A DNA stretch of 64,000 nt. Origin: Melastoma dodecandrum (Eukaryota; Streptophyta; Magnoliopsida; Myrtales; Melastomataceae). The notes beneath the pieces are model-generated. The model saw only the letters and a program-made list of their open reading frames with translations, was not told the origin of the DNA and searched no databases. Both the position numbers and the translations under genes were made by a program. Shown piece by piece: positions 23,571 through 35,528 of the stretch. The stretch's first letter is position 1; each line of letters opens with the position of its first letter. The stretch lies in contig JARUPY010000341.1 of assembly GCA_029817715.1 (NCBI GenBank), forward strand, positions 1 through 64,000, in the 5' to 3' direction.

Positions 23571-25758
23571 ATGGGCCTCCTGCAGCCTTCTCTTATCATC
23601 ATCGTCATCGAGATCAGATCTTTTGGTGAGGGGAGGGGGTGGATTCGTTTTGTTTTTTCCTCATTTGGGTCACGTCCATTATGACCCGTTTGTATCCCCG
23701 AGAGGGTATCTTTTAGATCGGGCGCGGTCCTCCCTTGGAGCTTCTTCCAATTTGGGAAAGCTGTGTCGGGATGTATTTGAACTTTTACCAGTAGGATATC
23801 TGCAGCTGCTGTGACTCTCTTTTGGGTTGTGGGAAATGTTGAATTTTGAGGAATCTGGAAGCTTTTCTTTTTCCACAGATCGGGATGTTGGTCGGCGAAT
23901 TGATCCGGTGATGCGGGATTGAGTGACGGTTTTGCTGTGGGGGCGGACGAGATTCGCTCTCTGGTGTCCGAATCCTGTCCAGGCATCTTGAGAAAAGGTA
24001 AATGAGTTTTAGTTGTGGCAATTGTTGTACTATTTTATTGGGATTGGTCTGATTGGATTGGCGTTCTTGGTGGGTTCTACTTGGCTTAAACCTGTCTTCC
24101 TTCCTTTCCCTTTGATGGAGGCATAGGCGGCGTCGGAGGTGATGTGATTCGTGGGGAATATTGACTTGCAGAATGGAAATCAACCACAGAAAGCTGTTTG
24201 TTGGCGGGATCTCATGGGACACCAATGAGGAACTCTTGAAAGATTATTTCCGGAAGTTTGGGGATGTTGTCGAATCTGTAATCACGAGGGATCGTGCCAC
24301 CAAGCGGGCCCGAGGATTTGGCTTTGTCGTTTTCGCTTATCCAGCTGTTGCCGAGAGAGTTGTTCAGCAGAAACACATGATTGCTGGTAGAATTGTAAGC
24401 CAACATTAGCACGTTTCTTTGGCAGTTCTAATTGCTGCGTATGCACAGCTCGCTAACAAAATGACAGCGCCATCTTAGATACTTGTCTGTCCAAGACCTT
24501 TTGAAATGAAGACATGATGCATACATTCTTCCTGTTACGCTTATGCTAATGTTAATGCCTGTCGGTGATTGTCTGGCTTATCCATGGTCAAGGCGAGGCA
24601 AAGAAGGCTGTCCCAAGGGATGCCCAGAACAACAACCTAAGGAACGTGATAAGCAACAATGCGTCTCCCAGTCCCTTCCGTATGAAGAAAATATTCGTGG
24701 GAGGGTTACCTTCGTCAATCACAGAGAGTGACTTCAAAAGGTACTTTGATCATCTCGGGCTTATAACAGATCTCGTTGTGATACATGATCACAATACCCA
24801 GAGGCCAAGGGGTTTTGGATTGATCACTTATGATACAGAGGATGAAGTGGACAGAGTTCTTTACAAGACACTCCACGAGCTTAAGGGTAAGATGGTAGAG
24901 GTCAAGCGAGTGGTCCCCAAGGAGTCGTCTCCGAGTCCTAATCGGAGCCCATTAAGTAGTCATAGTCCAGGTATGAGTAGAGTTAGTAGCTTCACTATTG
25001 GTTATAGTTAAGGTGATTTCACTTCATCCCCGGCTAGCGACTATGCACCGAGATCAGGCAGCAGAGTTAGTCCAGGAGGGTTTCCCAGCTTTGTTTCTCT
25101 TTATGGGAGAGGGTTGCATGGAGAGCTGAACTTGAATTCAAGCTTCGGAATAAATGTTAACCTCAACCAGAGCTTTGGCCATGCAATGGAGTTCAGTCCT
25201 CTATAACGAATTTCAGGGAGGCCTATTGACAATGGTCCATCGGGGAGTGTCATCAGAGGTATTCCTTTACTGAGTCAGGATAGCAGCAGCCTGTGGGGAG
25301 ACATTGGTCTTAACTTCACTTCAAATTCTGGTAACATCACTGGATCGGGAAGTGATAACCCATTGACAGATCCTTACAGAAGTATTAGAAAACTCTGGGG
25401 CTCCTCTTCTAGCTTGAGCGATCATGGAGGGTTTGATGGTACCGAGTTTGGCGGTTTCATGTCCAATTTTGGAAGCATAGAAGGATGTTATTCAGGAAGT
25501 CATCGGAGAACCAGTGCTGACCTCGGTGTCGTCAGGCCACCTTCATCATACATGGAATCCAAGGGTGGTCATCATGGAAACTTGGATCTTTATGAAAGCA
25601 GTTTAGCTAACGAGGACCCCAGTTGGAGGTCTTCCTCATCCTCATTAGACATGGAAGATTCTTCCTCCTTAAACTTTGGACTCAGGAACACAACCGCCGA
25701 TGTCATGACAAGAGTGTCGGCCGGTTATGTCGGCTATGGCATGGCTACAGTCAAGTAG
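23571..25758 (+). pseudogene. Two-RRM hnRNP-like RNA-binding gene with nonsense codons
   Basis: Homologue of plant RNP1/Musashi-type hnRNP A/B proteins. A leader exon is followed by a 5'-UTR intron (donor AAAAG|GT at 23998, acceptor at 24171), then a coding exon 24173-24394. RRM1 has RNP2 KLFVGGIS and RNP1 RGFGFVVF. The next exon reads in frame if spliced at 24598 (GCGAG|GCAAAG); a site at 24592 would be more canonical but shifts the frame. RRM2 has KIFVGGLP and RGFGLITY. Two stops then interrupt an otherwise continuous Gly/Ser/Asn-rich tail: TAA at 25009-25011 and TAA at 25204-25206. The frame continues to TAG at 25756-25758. A truncated protein with both RRMs is still possible. Retained introns rule out a processed copy. 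Element A ends at the very start of this region. Confidence 0.75.
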
Positions 25759-27929
25759 AGCTAACTTCTTTGCTGCTTCATTGATGTCATAACATTTCTC
25801 TTCCCCGCAGTTTGGTGGACCAGCGTTGCCGGATTGATGGTTGGTATTTGTCTCCCGTCGAGTCTCTCCCTTGCAGGAACACGATGAGAGCATGAACAGG
25901 CAAAAGTCCATTTGTCGAGTGCCGTGATTCGTCATTGATCAAGCTTCTAGCAAATAAATTACATGGTCTGCATTTCGGAGAATACCTATATCGAAGTTAA
26001 CTAGGAACCATCCCCGTCGGAACTTTGAGCTCAAATGACTTCAATTCGACGGGTTCTGTTAGTTAGTCCAGTCAAAGGGAAAACTTAGCTCCAGTGGGAT
26101 CGACCTCCACTCATGCGAATACAAGTCGAATAACACATCATCAGCTCAAAGCATAACTCAATACATAAATCCCAATATGGGGAAGGGATTCCGGGAACGG
26201 GTTGTCGTTAACTACTCTCCTGTTACTGTTTTTTCATTCCCCATTTCTTCTTTAAAGAAAGAAAGAAAAACAAATTGTCTGCTTCACTTTTGGTTTTGTT
26301 AGACATTCACGAAAGAAAGAAAGAAATAACAAGCAGACGCTTGTCGGATTCGGACCAATCAAGGTTGAACTGGAACTGGAAGTGAAACCCCACCGGCCGA
26401 CAACTAACGCCGGCTAATAGATGACGTCATCATTTCCATGTCCTTTTTTTTGGTTTCAAATTATGATTTCGTGGGGATATTTGTTTAAAAAAAAGGGAAA
26501 ACAGAGAAACAGGGGGAGGGGCGGGGAGGGCAATAGAATTGTAATTTCCGGATCATGAGATTTTGTAGGCCCTGTATTCGGGGCCGTAAACAACAGACCA
26601 CAACAAACATTACAGACTGACGACCAATTCCCTTTTCTTTTGTTTCTTTAAGTTTATATAAGATAAAAAAAAGAGAAACAGAAAGGAAGATCGATGTTCC
26701 TCCCTGCAAGATTCATCCCCGACTGATCTGGGGAGGGGAAAAGGGAGAGGTAGAGGATTCGGATTGGACCCAATTTCTTTCGTTTCACTGAACAAAGCAG
26801 CAATAATTTATCAGGTGAACACCCCCCATCTTCCATATTTTTGTTCTTTGGGTTTTTCGTTTTCCGGAAAAATTTTTCCCTTGATTGTGCATGTGTTTGA
26901 ATTGGAAAGGCAGGAAATATAAATAAATAAACAGCAACAAAAGCACCATCTTCTGATGATGAAGATCAGGAATTTTATATTCACATCTGATGAAATGGTT
27001 CATCTCCCAAGAACCTTTTTACCAGATAGATTCTTAAAATCTGGTAATAAAAAGCCTACCGTCTGTCTGCAACCATGATGTAGAAAGAATTGGTCTTGCC
27101 CATGAAGAAAGGAGAAGTACTTGCTGTATCCGACGAGTGAGCGTAATCAAACAAAGAAGCTACTGTGAAAATTCATTTAATGGTGTCTGCATTGATTCTC
27201 ACGCCTAATCCAACCAAACCCTTCGCCCTTCTCGGTAAAATCATCATCACAGATGATATGAACACTACAGCTGGGGCTCAAAATATTTTAGGAGATTTTC
27301 TTACTCCACTGAAAATCCGCCCCAATAATTAATCAATGCTCTTAGACCCTTCTGCTTGTTTGTCCCTGATTCGGAGATTCTTCACGGCAAATTGAATCAG
27401 CCCCTGATCTTTATTCAGATAAATCTAATCATAAGTAACGAGACATAGTTTTCTATCAGACAGACATTGTTTTCGTTGCCGTGTTTGGCTGAATCCCCCA
27501 AAAGACCCTGTCCTAAAGGTGAAGTTCTTCTGCTCGTCTCTTTGTACTTTCTGGGTTTATGTGGTAATTATTCCCTACGATTATTTTGATGGATCCCATG
27601 TAGATTTTCCCAGTTTTGATTTCTGCATGGAGGTGTGATTACAGTAGAAAAATGGAGAGTAGACAAATCTCTGTTTCCTCGCGAGAAATGGCTCATTTGT
27701 CTTGTCCTGGTGTGTCCCGTGGGTCCTGCAGAAGGCCGTTGTCGGGTGGGTGTTAGTTTTTGTGTTTCTGGATATTTTGTCTTCGAGGGTGGAGTAGAGA
27801 CTGGTCTTGGATTCCGGGGGAGATCGTGTTTGATCTGTTAAAAAATGAAGTATGGTTTCCTTGGGTGTTCTGATAGGATTCTTGGTCTCTCGAAGAAAGT
27901 GGGGGTTACCTGTGGCGATTCCGATCTAG
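25759..27929. other. Intergenic region and INT4 promoter/leader
   Basis: Contains GAAA-type microsatellites near 26250-26325 and no supported gene. About 27600-27929 is probably 5' leader of the transporter. Confidence 0.4.
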
Positions 27930-29967
27930 ATGGAAGGGGGGCATAGCAAAGCCGGCAAAACAGAGCTCACCGAGTGCTGGAACACGACATGGAAGACTCC
28001 CTATATCATGAGATTGGCTCTCTCTGCCGGGATCGGTGGACTGTTGTTCGGCTACGACACGGGTACTACTTGAAAGAGCATCTAGGCACTGTGGAGTTCA
28101 TGCCGCGCCTTGTTTTTCGTCGATAATCTCTGAATTAGGTGACTGCTGATGTTGATTTTCGGAACTTATCGTGGAAGGTGTTATATCTGGGGCTTTGCTT
28201 TACATTAAGGAGGATTTCCAAGAAGTCGACAAGAAAACATGGCTCCAGGAAACCATTGTGAGCATGGCCGTTGCTGGTGCTATCGTCGGGGCTGCTGTCG
28301 GCGGATGGATGAATGACAGATTTGGTAGGAAGAAGTCGATCTTGCTGGCTGATGTCGTGTTCTTCATTGGTGCTATAGTCATGGCCGTTGCTCCGGCTCC
28401 TTGGGTGATCATCATCGGCAGGATCCTGGTCGGGTTGGGGGTTGGAATGGCTTCAATGACGTCGCCTCTGTACATCTCGGAAGCGTCTCCTGCTAGGATC
28501 AGAGGTGCTCTTGTTAGCACGAATGGATTGCTCATCACAGGAGGCCAGTTCTTGTCTTACCTCATCAACCTCGCCTTCACGCATGTAAAGTCCACTCCAA
28601 CTGACATCTTTTACCCCTCAGAATTCCTTTATTGTTCATTTGTTTGACTTTTGACGAGTCTGTTTGTCTATATCCTTCAGCTATCAGGTACCTGGCGTTG
28701 GATGCTCGGCATTGCGGGATTACCTGCACTTGTTCAGTTCATCCTCATGTTATCTCTCCCAGAATCTCCGAGATGGCTTTATCGACAAGGAAAAATTGAA
28801 GAGGCAAGGTCCATCTTGGAGAAAATCTATCCACCGAATGAGGTTGAGGACGAGATAAAGGCCTTGCACGAGTCGATCGAGGCTGAGAAGGCAGATGAGA
28901 GCATAGTTGGGGAAAGTATGGTTGCCAAGGTGACAGGTGCTTTCAGCAATCCCGTGGTCCGAAGGGGACTGTACGCGGGGATCACTGTGCAAGTGGCGCA
29001 ACAGTTTGTGGGCATCAACACCGTCATGTACTATAGCCCGACCATTGTTCAGTTCGCAGGTTTCGCCTCGAACAAGACTGCCCTGGCCCTGTCGTTGATA
29101 ACGTCTGGTCTCAATGCTATTGGGTCTATTGTTAGCATGTGCTTTGTCGATAGATATGGCAGGAGAAGGTTGATGATCATCTCCATGTTCGGGATCATAA
29201 CCTGTCTAGTGATTCTGTCGGGAGTGTTCTGGCAAGCATCCATTCATGCCCCTGCTATCAGCCAACTTGAGTCTGCACACTTTGGTCAAAACACGACTTG
29301 CCCGGTATATACATCTGTTCCGGCAACATCCTCGTGGAATTGCATGTCTTGCTTGAAAGCGCAGTGCGCGTTCTGCGCCAACGGAGCCAATGAAGTAAGT
29401 CTTTCCTTGTATTCACTAACCTGCTTCTGCGAGGTTACTGTCTAGAAATGATTAAAAAACTTTTATTTCCTCAAGCAGTATCACCCCGGCGCGTGCCTCA
29501 CATCCTCCCGGGACATCAGGGGCATGTGCCGATCAGAGGGCAGGACATGGTTCGAGAACGGCTGCCCCAGCAAGTTCGGTTTCCTTGCTGTCATCCTCCT
29601 GGGTCTCTACATCATCACCTACTCCCCTGGGATGGGAACGGTTCCGTGGATCGTCAACTCAGAGATCTACCCGCTGAGATACAGAGGGACAGGAGGAGGA
29701 ATAGCAGCCGTCTCCAACTGGTGTTCCAACCTAATAGTGAGCGAGACATTCCTGACCCTTACGGAGGCGCTGGGATCAGCCTGGACTTTCCTTCTCTTCG
29801 CTGGGTTCTCGCTGATCGGACTGATTTTCATCTACCTAGTTGTGCCGGAGACAAAGGGGCTTCAGTTCGAGGAGGTAGAGAAGATGCTTCAGGAAGGTTA
29901 CAAGCCGAAGCTACTGAAGGGAAAGACCGACGACGCCACCACCAAGGTAGTCGAGTCGTCCTCTTAA
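27930..29967 (+). CDS. INT4: H+/myo-inositol symporter, INT4-type
   Basis: Four exons (27930-28062, 28178-28584, 28681-29394, 29479-29967) give 580 residues, close to the roughly 580 of Arabidopsis INT4. This is a 12-helix major facilitator of the sugar-porter family moving myo-inositol with protons, in INT4 across the plasma membrane. Visible signatures are [20 protein letters not shown] in helix 1; DRFGRKKS and the DRYGRRR repeat in the two half-loops; PESPRWL after helix 6; [14 protein letters not shown] in helix 7; and [16 protein letters not shown] at the end. A long extracellular loop between helices 9 and 10 carries a cysteine-rich stretch ([13 protein letters not shown]), a feature of INT-type carriers. 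All four joints keep frame (phase 1 after exon 1, phase 0 after the others). Intact. INT4 versus INT2/INT3 is judged from overall similarity. Confidence 0.93.
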
Positions 29968-30559
29968 TTTAGCACTAAGGATTATACTTCTTCCAAAGAA
30001 AAATCTATTAACATTGTGCATCAACTGAGATTAATCATGATAAGATTGCTCAAGTTCGCAAGTCTTTAAGAACTCGGGATCGATTGATCAATCCCTTCTA
30101 AGCACACACAATGGGGGTTAAACCTGGGTCTGTCATGGAAGGTGATCACACACAGCAACCGCCTCCACCAAGCTAGCTCGAAAGTGAAGGGGCCGAAACT
30201 AAGGACTGGACGATTAAGCTCCTTGCCTCGTCTCCCCCACCCAAATGTAAGCAAACTACGTATCCATGTGAAGTCACTGAAATATAAGTGAGCTGGCCTC
30301 GTCGAGCCGTTCTTTGTTTGGCTGGGTGAATACAAGAACAGGGAACAGTATCGGCGAGATTAACCTGATGCTGTAAAAATCAAGACCTAATAACTCGAAA
30401 CTCTACAACAGGGTTAGCCAACACAGAATGATGATCGCCAATTCCTTCGCTTTCCCAAGGCCGCAGCCACTTTCACTCCCATTACCTTCCATCTCCATGA
30501 CCTAGACCAAGGCAGGGATGCCCCCTCCTTCCATGATTGAGTCCTTCCCCAGCTCGCAA
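29968..30559. other. 3' flank of INT4
   Basis: Probable 3' untranslated region followed by spacer. No supported gene. Confidence 0.4.
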
Positions 30560-31690
30560 CACGCGATACTGCTTAGCACTCACTGCCTTTGCCTTCTCCC
30601 TTAGGTTCAATTCGGACTCTCCGTTGTCATTTTCTATCATCTTGATCTATGGCCCCACCGCACCGGCCCTCATCCCGTCCATCAACAGGGGCACCAAAAG
30701 GGGTATCGCCCCACACAGGGTAATCACCCGCCTGTTCTCCTCGACCATCGCGAGGCTTGTGAGCGTTCCCGCCGTGTTCTGCCTTGACATGCCAGTCTGT
30801 TTGGGGCGAAACAGATATTGCGGACATTAAAACAGAAACGTGTGTTCACGCCAAAACTTCAAACATAAAAAAATGTAAATAACAAATAATAATAGTACAT
30901 GAACACGAACACTTATTGTCATTTATGAAAACAGAGTAAAGGGAGATAATAAATAACCCTTCGAAATCTTTGAATGATTGTCGTGTGTTTATTACAAATG
31001 ACTGACCGCATGTTTATACTAACACATAATCCTATCTAGATAATAACTGCTAATAAAACCGCTAACATAACTGCTAACACAACTGCTAGACACATTTTGC
31101 ATATGTTTTATTAAAGCTAACTGCACACGGTTTACTTCGACCAAGTCCTGATGAATTTCTCACCGAAAATTTGCTAAGTTTTTAAACTTCAACAGAGACT
31201 CTTCATTCGATTGTCACTTTCTTCGACGGGGTCTCGACATGTCCTGTCTCGACGTGCCCTGCTTCGACGCTCTTGAGCTTCGACGGGTGCTCCTTTGACT
31301 GCATCTGCCGTCACAATGATAAGCCTTATCATCATTGAAGCCCAAAATGACTTTACTGTGTAAACACAGTCCTAGTCTCGAGGGCGTAAACTATTGGTAA
31401 TATTGCGCCTTCTCAGGTGATCACCGGCTTGTTATCCTCATGAAGGGATAGATTCAGCAACGCGGTTACTGCATGCTCCTCAGACAGAGGATCGGCCGGG
31501 CTAATAAGAGGAATGAGGGTGGGTGACTTGACGATCGGAAGCCTGTTGTAGGGAAGATTCTTGGCGAGCACCCAGAGCGTGGCTGCCACGGATTGCTGGA
31601 TGGGGGTGGACGGAGAACAGAGGGCGTTGATGCAGAGCTTGACGATAGGTTGCAAGTCCTCGAGGAGATGTTATTAATAAATAAGGCGTC
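30560..31690 (-). pseudogene. U-box/armadillo E3 ligase fragment split by a solo LTR
   Basis: Minus-strand armadillo repeats resembling plant U-box proteins. The upstream part (about 31372-31690) reads QSVAATLWVLAKNLPYNR and EEHAVTALLNLSLHEDNKP, then VIT, a TGA stop and EGAILPIVYALETRT. The downstream part (about 30560-30797) reads GMSRQNTAGTLTSLA and EENRRVITLCGAIPLL, then a TAG. Removing the 569-bp insert and one copy of its CAGTC duplication rejoins the two in frame. There is no U-box domain, and at least two stops are present, so this is a relic of a larger gene that was already partial or decaying. Confidence 0.7.
30798..31366. mobile_element. Solo LTR (569 bp)
   Basis: Begins TGTTTGGGG, ends TGTAAACA, and is flanked by a perfect 5-bp direct repeat CAGTC (30793-30797 and 31367-31371). 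The ends are inverted (TGTTT/AAACA). No internal retroelement coding is present, so it is what remains after LTR-LTR recombination. Length and ends suit a Copia or gypsy LTR; the family is unknown. Confidence 0.85.
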
Positions 31691-34184
31691 TGGCCGCTAC
31701 TGGACGGGTGTCCCTTCCAGCTCAATTGGTATGAGAACCCAAAAATAACTGACAGATCCAGGAATCACTAATCATGTAATGAAAATACTTTGAAATGAAA
31801 TAAAATTCATGAAATGGCTAATAATCCATCCCATTTTATTCCTTTTTTCGCATTTCGGAGACCAAAAAGCCGTATTACATGAAAGTTATCGGCGAACTCA
31901 TATTTCGTGTAAATGTAGTAGAGCTCGCATCATTTAAAAAAGGTTTCATCAGCCACTTAGCTTTTCGATGTACATTCCCCCCTTAAATCAATTAATGTTA
32001 TGGACACGAAAACATTCTTAAATTCTGAAACAAAAAAATACACTACGTTCAATATCGACTATTTTTCGCATGGAATTGTGCTACCAAAACAAATTCAAAA
32101 GTAAAGAAACAACACCGAAATGCTGAGAAATAGCTTATATATTTTCAAAATTCAGGTAGAAAAAATTTGGGATGACGAGGTCTCCGAGTGTTAGTTTTAG
32201 GGCAGGGGAATAAAAATTATAAACTTTTATGCCAAAAAATAACAAGATCGGTCATGCTACGTATAATATATTTAAATAACAAAGTAATCTTACCAAGATA
32301 TAATAGACTCTCTTGAATGTAAAACATTCCTCCCATGGCCATGGATTTTAGAGTAACTAATATCTCTATCAAGTGGCCTAGATGTCAACTCTCTAATCCA
32401 AAAGAGCGATGAATCCTATATTGACTCAACACTATTCTCTCTACACTTTGTCACACACCCAATAATCATATTACTCACAATCCGGTTAAAGACTACTTTT
32501 AACTAAGTCAAATTGCACAAACTACACGCATAGAATAAATGAAGATCTGAAGTCAAAAGATCAGTTACGCTCGTCCATAAAGAGAATTGACCAATGATGT
32601 TCAATATGTGGTATTCTCTTAAACGAGTCGTGTTCAGTATCCCTAATCTCAGGGTACCCCTAAGTATAACTTGGATACACTATCCATCGGTCTATCATGA
32701 CCTCAGTTATACTTAGCGATGATCTAGATGTCCATATCTTCTCTAAACATCTATCCGATCACGGACTATTTCAGATTAATATTCTTATGTGGGACTTTAT
32801 CATTAATAATTTTACGTGCAGGAAAGTAAAATAATTAATGACAAATACTCGCCTTTATTAATTATTTTTATCCACAAATACAATGAAGTGTCTTGGCACA
32901 TAAGTGCACAAACTAACACCGAGTTGGTACGCTGGTCCATGCACGTTGGACTTGCTTTTTTACTAAGATAATGGTGTTGTGTTATGTTATGAGTCGTAGT
33001 CTCGAGGAGAGGAGAACCAATCATCATTGACGGCCCCCGACATCTTCGACCCCATGAATGTCTCAAACCTTGTAGTGTCATCATTCGTAACACTTGGTCT
33101 TCGAGACGAGGTCAGAAGAGAAAGAAACGAGTTTGAGTTGGAAAAAACAAAATCTCCTACAGTCACTCCAATGTCAGGACTGTTCACCAATAGTTGCCTC
33201 GGCTTGTCCTGTTCGTTAATAACGCTTTTGATCAGGGCCATACTTTATTGTTAGACTTCCTCTTGTGGTAATCGTGTCGCGTGGTCAGTCCCCGCGTTAT
33301 TGAATTTAAACCATGTTACCACGAGAATAACGTGTTTGCCCGGCTTGTCACACGCGGACGCAATCCATGTAAAAGTCCTAGGTGATCGCGGTTCTGCTCT
33401 CCGACGCGCACATGCACACGCACGTAAGGCAGACTGTACTTAAGCCGTTATTGATTAGAAACAGAAATTCTAGGCCACATATCTCAGCCCGATCTATAGA
33501 TTGATGGTCCAGAACACAGGCCAAGGAAGGAAAATCCAGGAAGGAGGTGACCACGGAAACACACCAGGCGAAGGCTTGTTGGGAGAAGGGATCACCATGC
33601 GACGGGATTACCAGGCGACGGGCGACAACAGGTCGGCGAATCGACAAGCGACAGTCAGACTGGGCGAGCGAGGAAACTCTACGGCGAAGGCCAATGGGCG
33701 ACACGATGATCAATCAGCTGTTAAGGAAAGCTCCAGAAGATCTTGGAATCCGGAAGGATATTGTTGCCAAGTTTGCTCATATGGAAATGAGATATTCCTT
33801 GAAGACTGGCAGCAAAAGAAACGTAATATATGTGCAATACATAGTTACCGTATATACGTAGGTCTAGCTTAGTATAAATAGTTGTTCTTAGGCATTGTAC
33901 ACAATAACACATCTCTACAGACGGACATATATTGTCATATTTTATCTTTTCAAGCATTCCAGCGTTCAAGCTCTCTTTGTGCTCCTGCGTTCTTGCTCAC
34001 TCTCGAAGGCATCGTCGATGGCATCCGTAAGTGCTTTCGCTTAAGGCTGTCCATCCGCTGTCTTCCCCCTCTTGTTCATTTCATAAGGCGACCACACATT
34101 TCAACGAATCCTCTGGGCTCCAGTTTCCCATAGTGCCAGAGATTTCCGATGTGTTTGGATCCGGCTTGTCCGCGGTCACTTCCG
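31691..34184. other. Degenerate retroelement-derived sequence
   Basis: No intact gene. A PBS-like AATTGGTATGAGAACCC lies near 31724. AT-rich sequence with LTR character follows. A stretch with TATAAATAG and a polyadenylation-like context near 33870-33910 resembles an LTR promoter region. Boundaries could not be placed; family assignment is not possible by eye. Confidence 0.35.
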
Positions 34185-35290
34185 GAGCGAACAGTTATCT
34201 CAAAACTATCGTCCATTACCTCCCCTTGTAATAGAATCCGACGTGGCAGCCCACCTGCCTTTAACGGCGTTAAAAAACACGGCCTAATTAGCAATTATAT
34301 CATGTACTATTTTCGTTTTTTTCCGATCCATTATGTTGCTTGAAACGTTTCCTACCCATACCCGTACTTAAGCTGCTATTATAAAACTATCCTCTGTTAC
34401 ATCCCCTTATAATAGAATCCGACGTGACAGCCCATTTATAGTGAACGATTATATCTTCAACCATAATTTCTTACAGATGAAGCTGTTTTAGCATTACACT
34501 CAATTCCGCAATGAAAGAAAGCACGATTATCAGTCAAGAGAGTGTTGGAAGAGCTTCTGGACGAACAACTTTTGCTAAAACCCATTGCCCGACCACGTTG
34601 CATGTCCATCTAAAGAAGTAAGAACACAAACACGTTATACCTCCTCACAGATACCACCAACTCGGTTAAGGGCACACTTACTTGAAAACCAAATGATTTT
34701 GCAACAATGGAGGCAATTATGGTTGGTGGACGGTGAGTGATTACGCGATTAGGCTTATGGGAGAGCCCGGGGTGCCGATTTGGGAGGGACTGGTGGATGG
34801 GGGAAGGGGGAAATGGGTGATTTCTGTAAGAGGAATTAGGGTTTTTCGATTGGGGTAATTTTTTCCAAGAGGAATTAGGGTTCTTCGATTTCTTTTCGAT
34901 TTCGGGGATTGGGGATATAACGGGGTTTTAACGCCGTTAAAGCCAGGTGGGCTGTCACGTCGGATTCCATTACAATGAGAGATAACAGATGATAGTTTTG
35001 TGATAACGGCTTAAGTACGAGTATGGGTAGGATGCGTTTCAAACGACAGGATTGATCGAAAAAATGAAAATATTACAGGATAAAATTATTAATTAGGCCG
35101 TATTTTTTAATGCCGTTAAAGCCATGTGGGCTGTCACATCGGATTCCGTTACAATGAGAGGTAACGGAGGATGGTTTTGTGATAACGGCTTAAGTACGAG
35201 TATAGTTAGGAAACGTTTCAAAGATAGATTTAAAAAAATGAATTATAAGATAAAATTGTTAATTAGGTATTTTTTTTAATAAAATGTGTA
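34185..35290. repeat. Inverted array of ~180-bp tandem repeats (foldback structure)
   Basis: The left arm (34185-34437) carries about 1.4 copies of a unit whose AAAACTATC block recurs at 34202 and 34383, a period of 181. The right arm (about 34920-35290) carries two or more copies of the same unit in reverse orientation, with GATAGTTTTG at 34991 and GATGGTTTTG at 35170, a period of 179. Shared landmarks are GAATCCGACGTG, CAGCCCACCTG, the palindrome TTTAACGGCGTTAAA and CGTACTTAAG. The ~480-bp centre is unrelated and contains a short direct repeat (AAGAGGAATTAGGGTT near 34830 and 34870). Probably a foldback or Mutator-type element. Lies just upstream of the b561 gene. Confidence 0.7.
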
Positions 35291-35528
35291 GTTTGGTTTA
35301 GATGGGAGGAGTTCAAAACAAACGTGTTTGAAATTGAAATCGTCCAAAACGATCTCTCCTCCTCATCCTAAAACCTGAGAGTTTTTTTATTTTCGTTATG
35401 AATCGACCAGGTTGGTGGTAGTCTTCCTCGGAAGGCCACATAGGAAATAACTGAAGGTATCACAAAACACTGCTAGAAGCAAAAGGTCGTGTAATACTCG
35501 AAAAGAGTCCTCCTTGTTTCCTGCCAGA

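Noticed and set aside
23477..23986. 169-codon minus-strand frame upstream of the RRM gene
   Set aside because: It straddles the LTR boundary and the 5' leader of the RRM gene and shows no domain.
24998..25030. TAA at 25009 as programmed readthrough in the RRM gene
   Set aside because: A second stop 195 bases downstream and no known readthrough context in this family make simple decay more likely.
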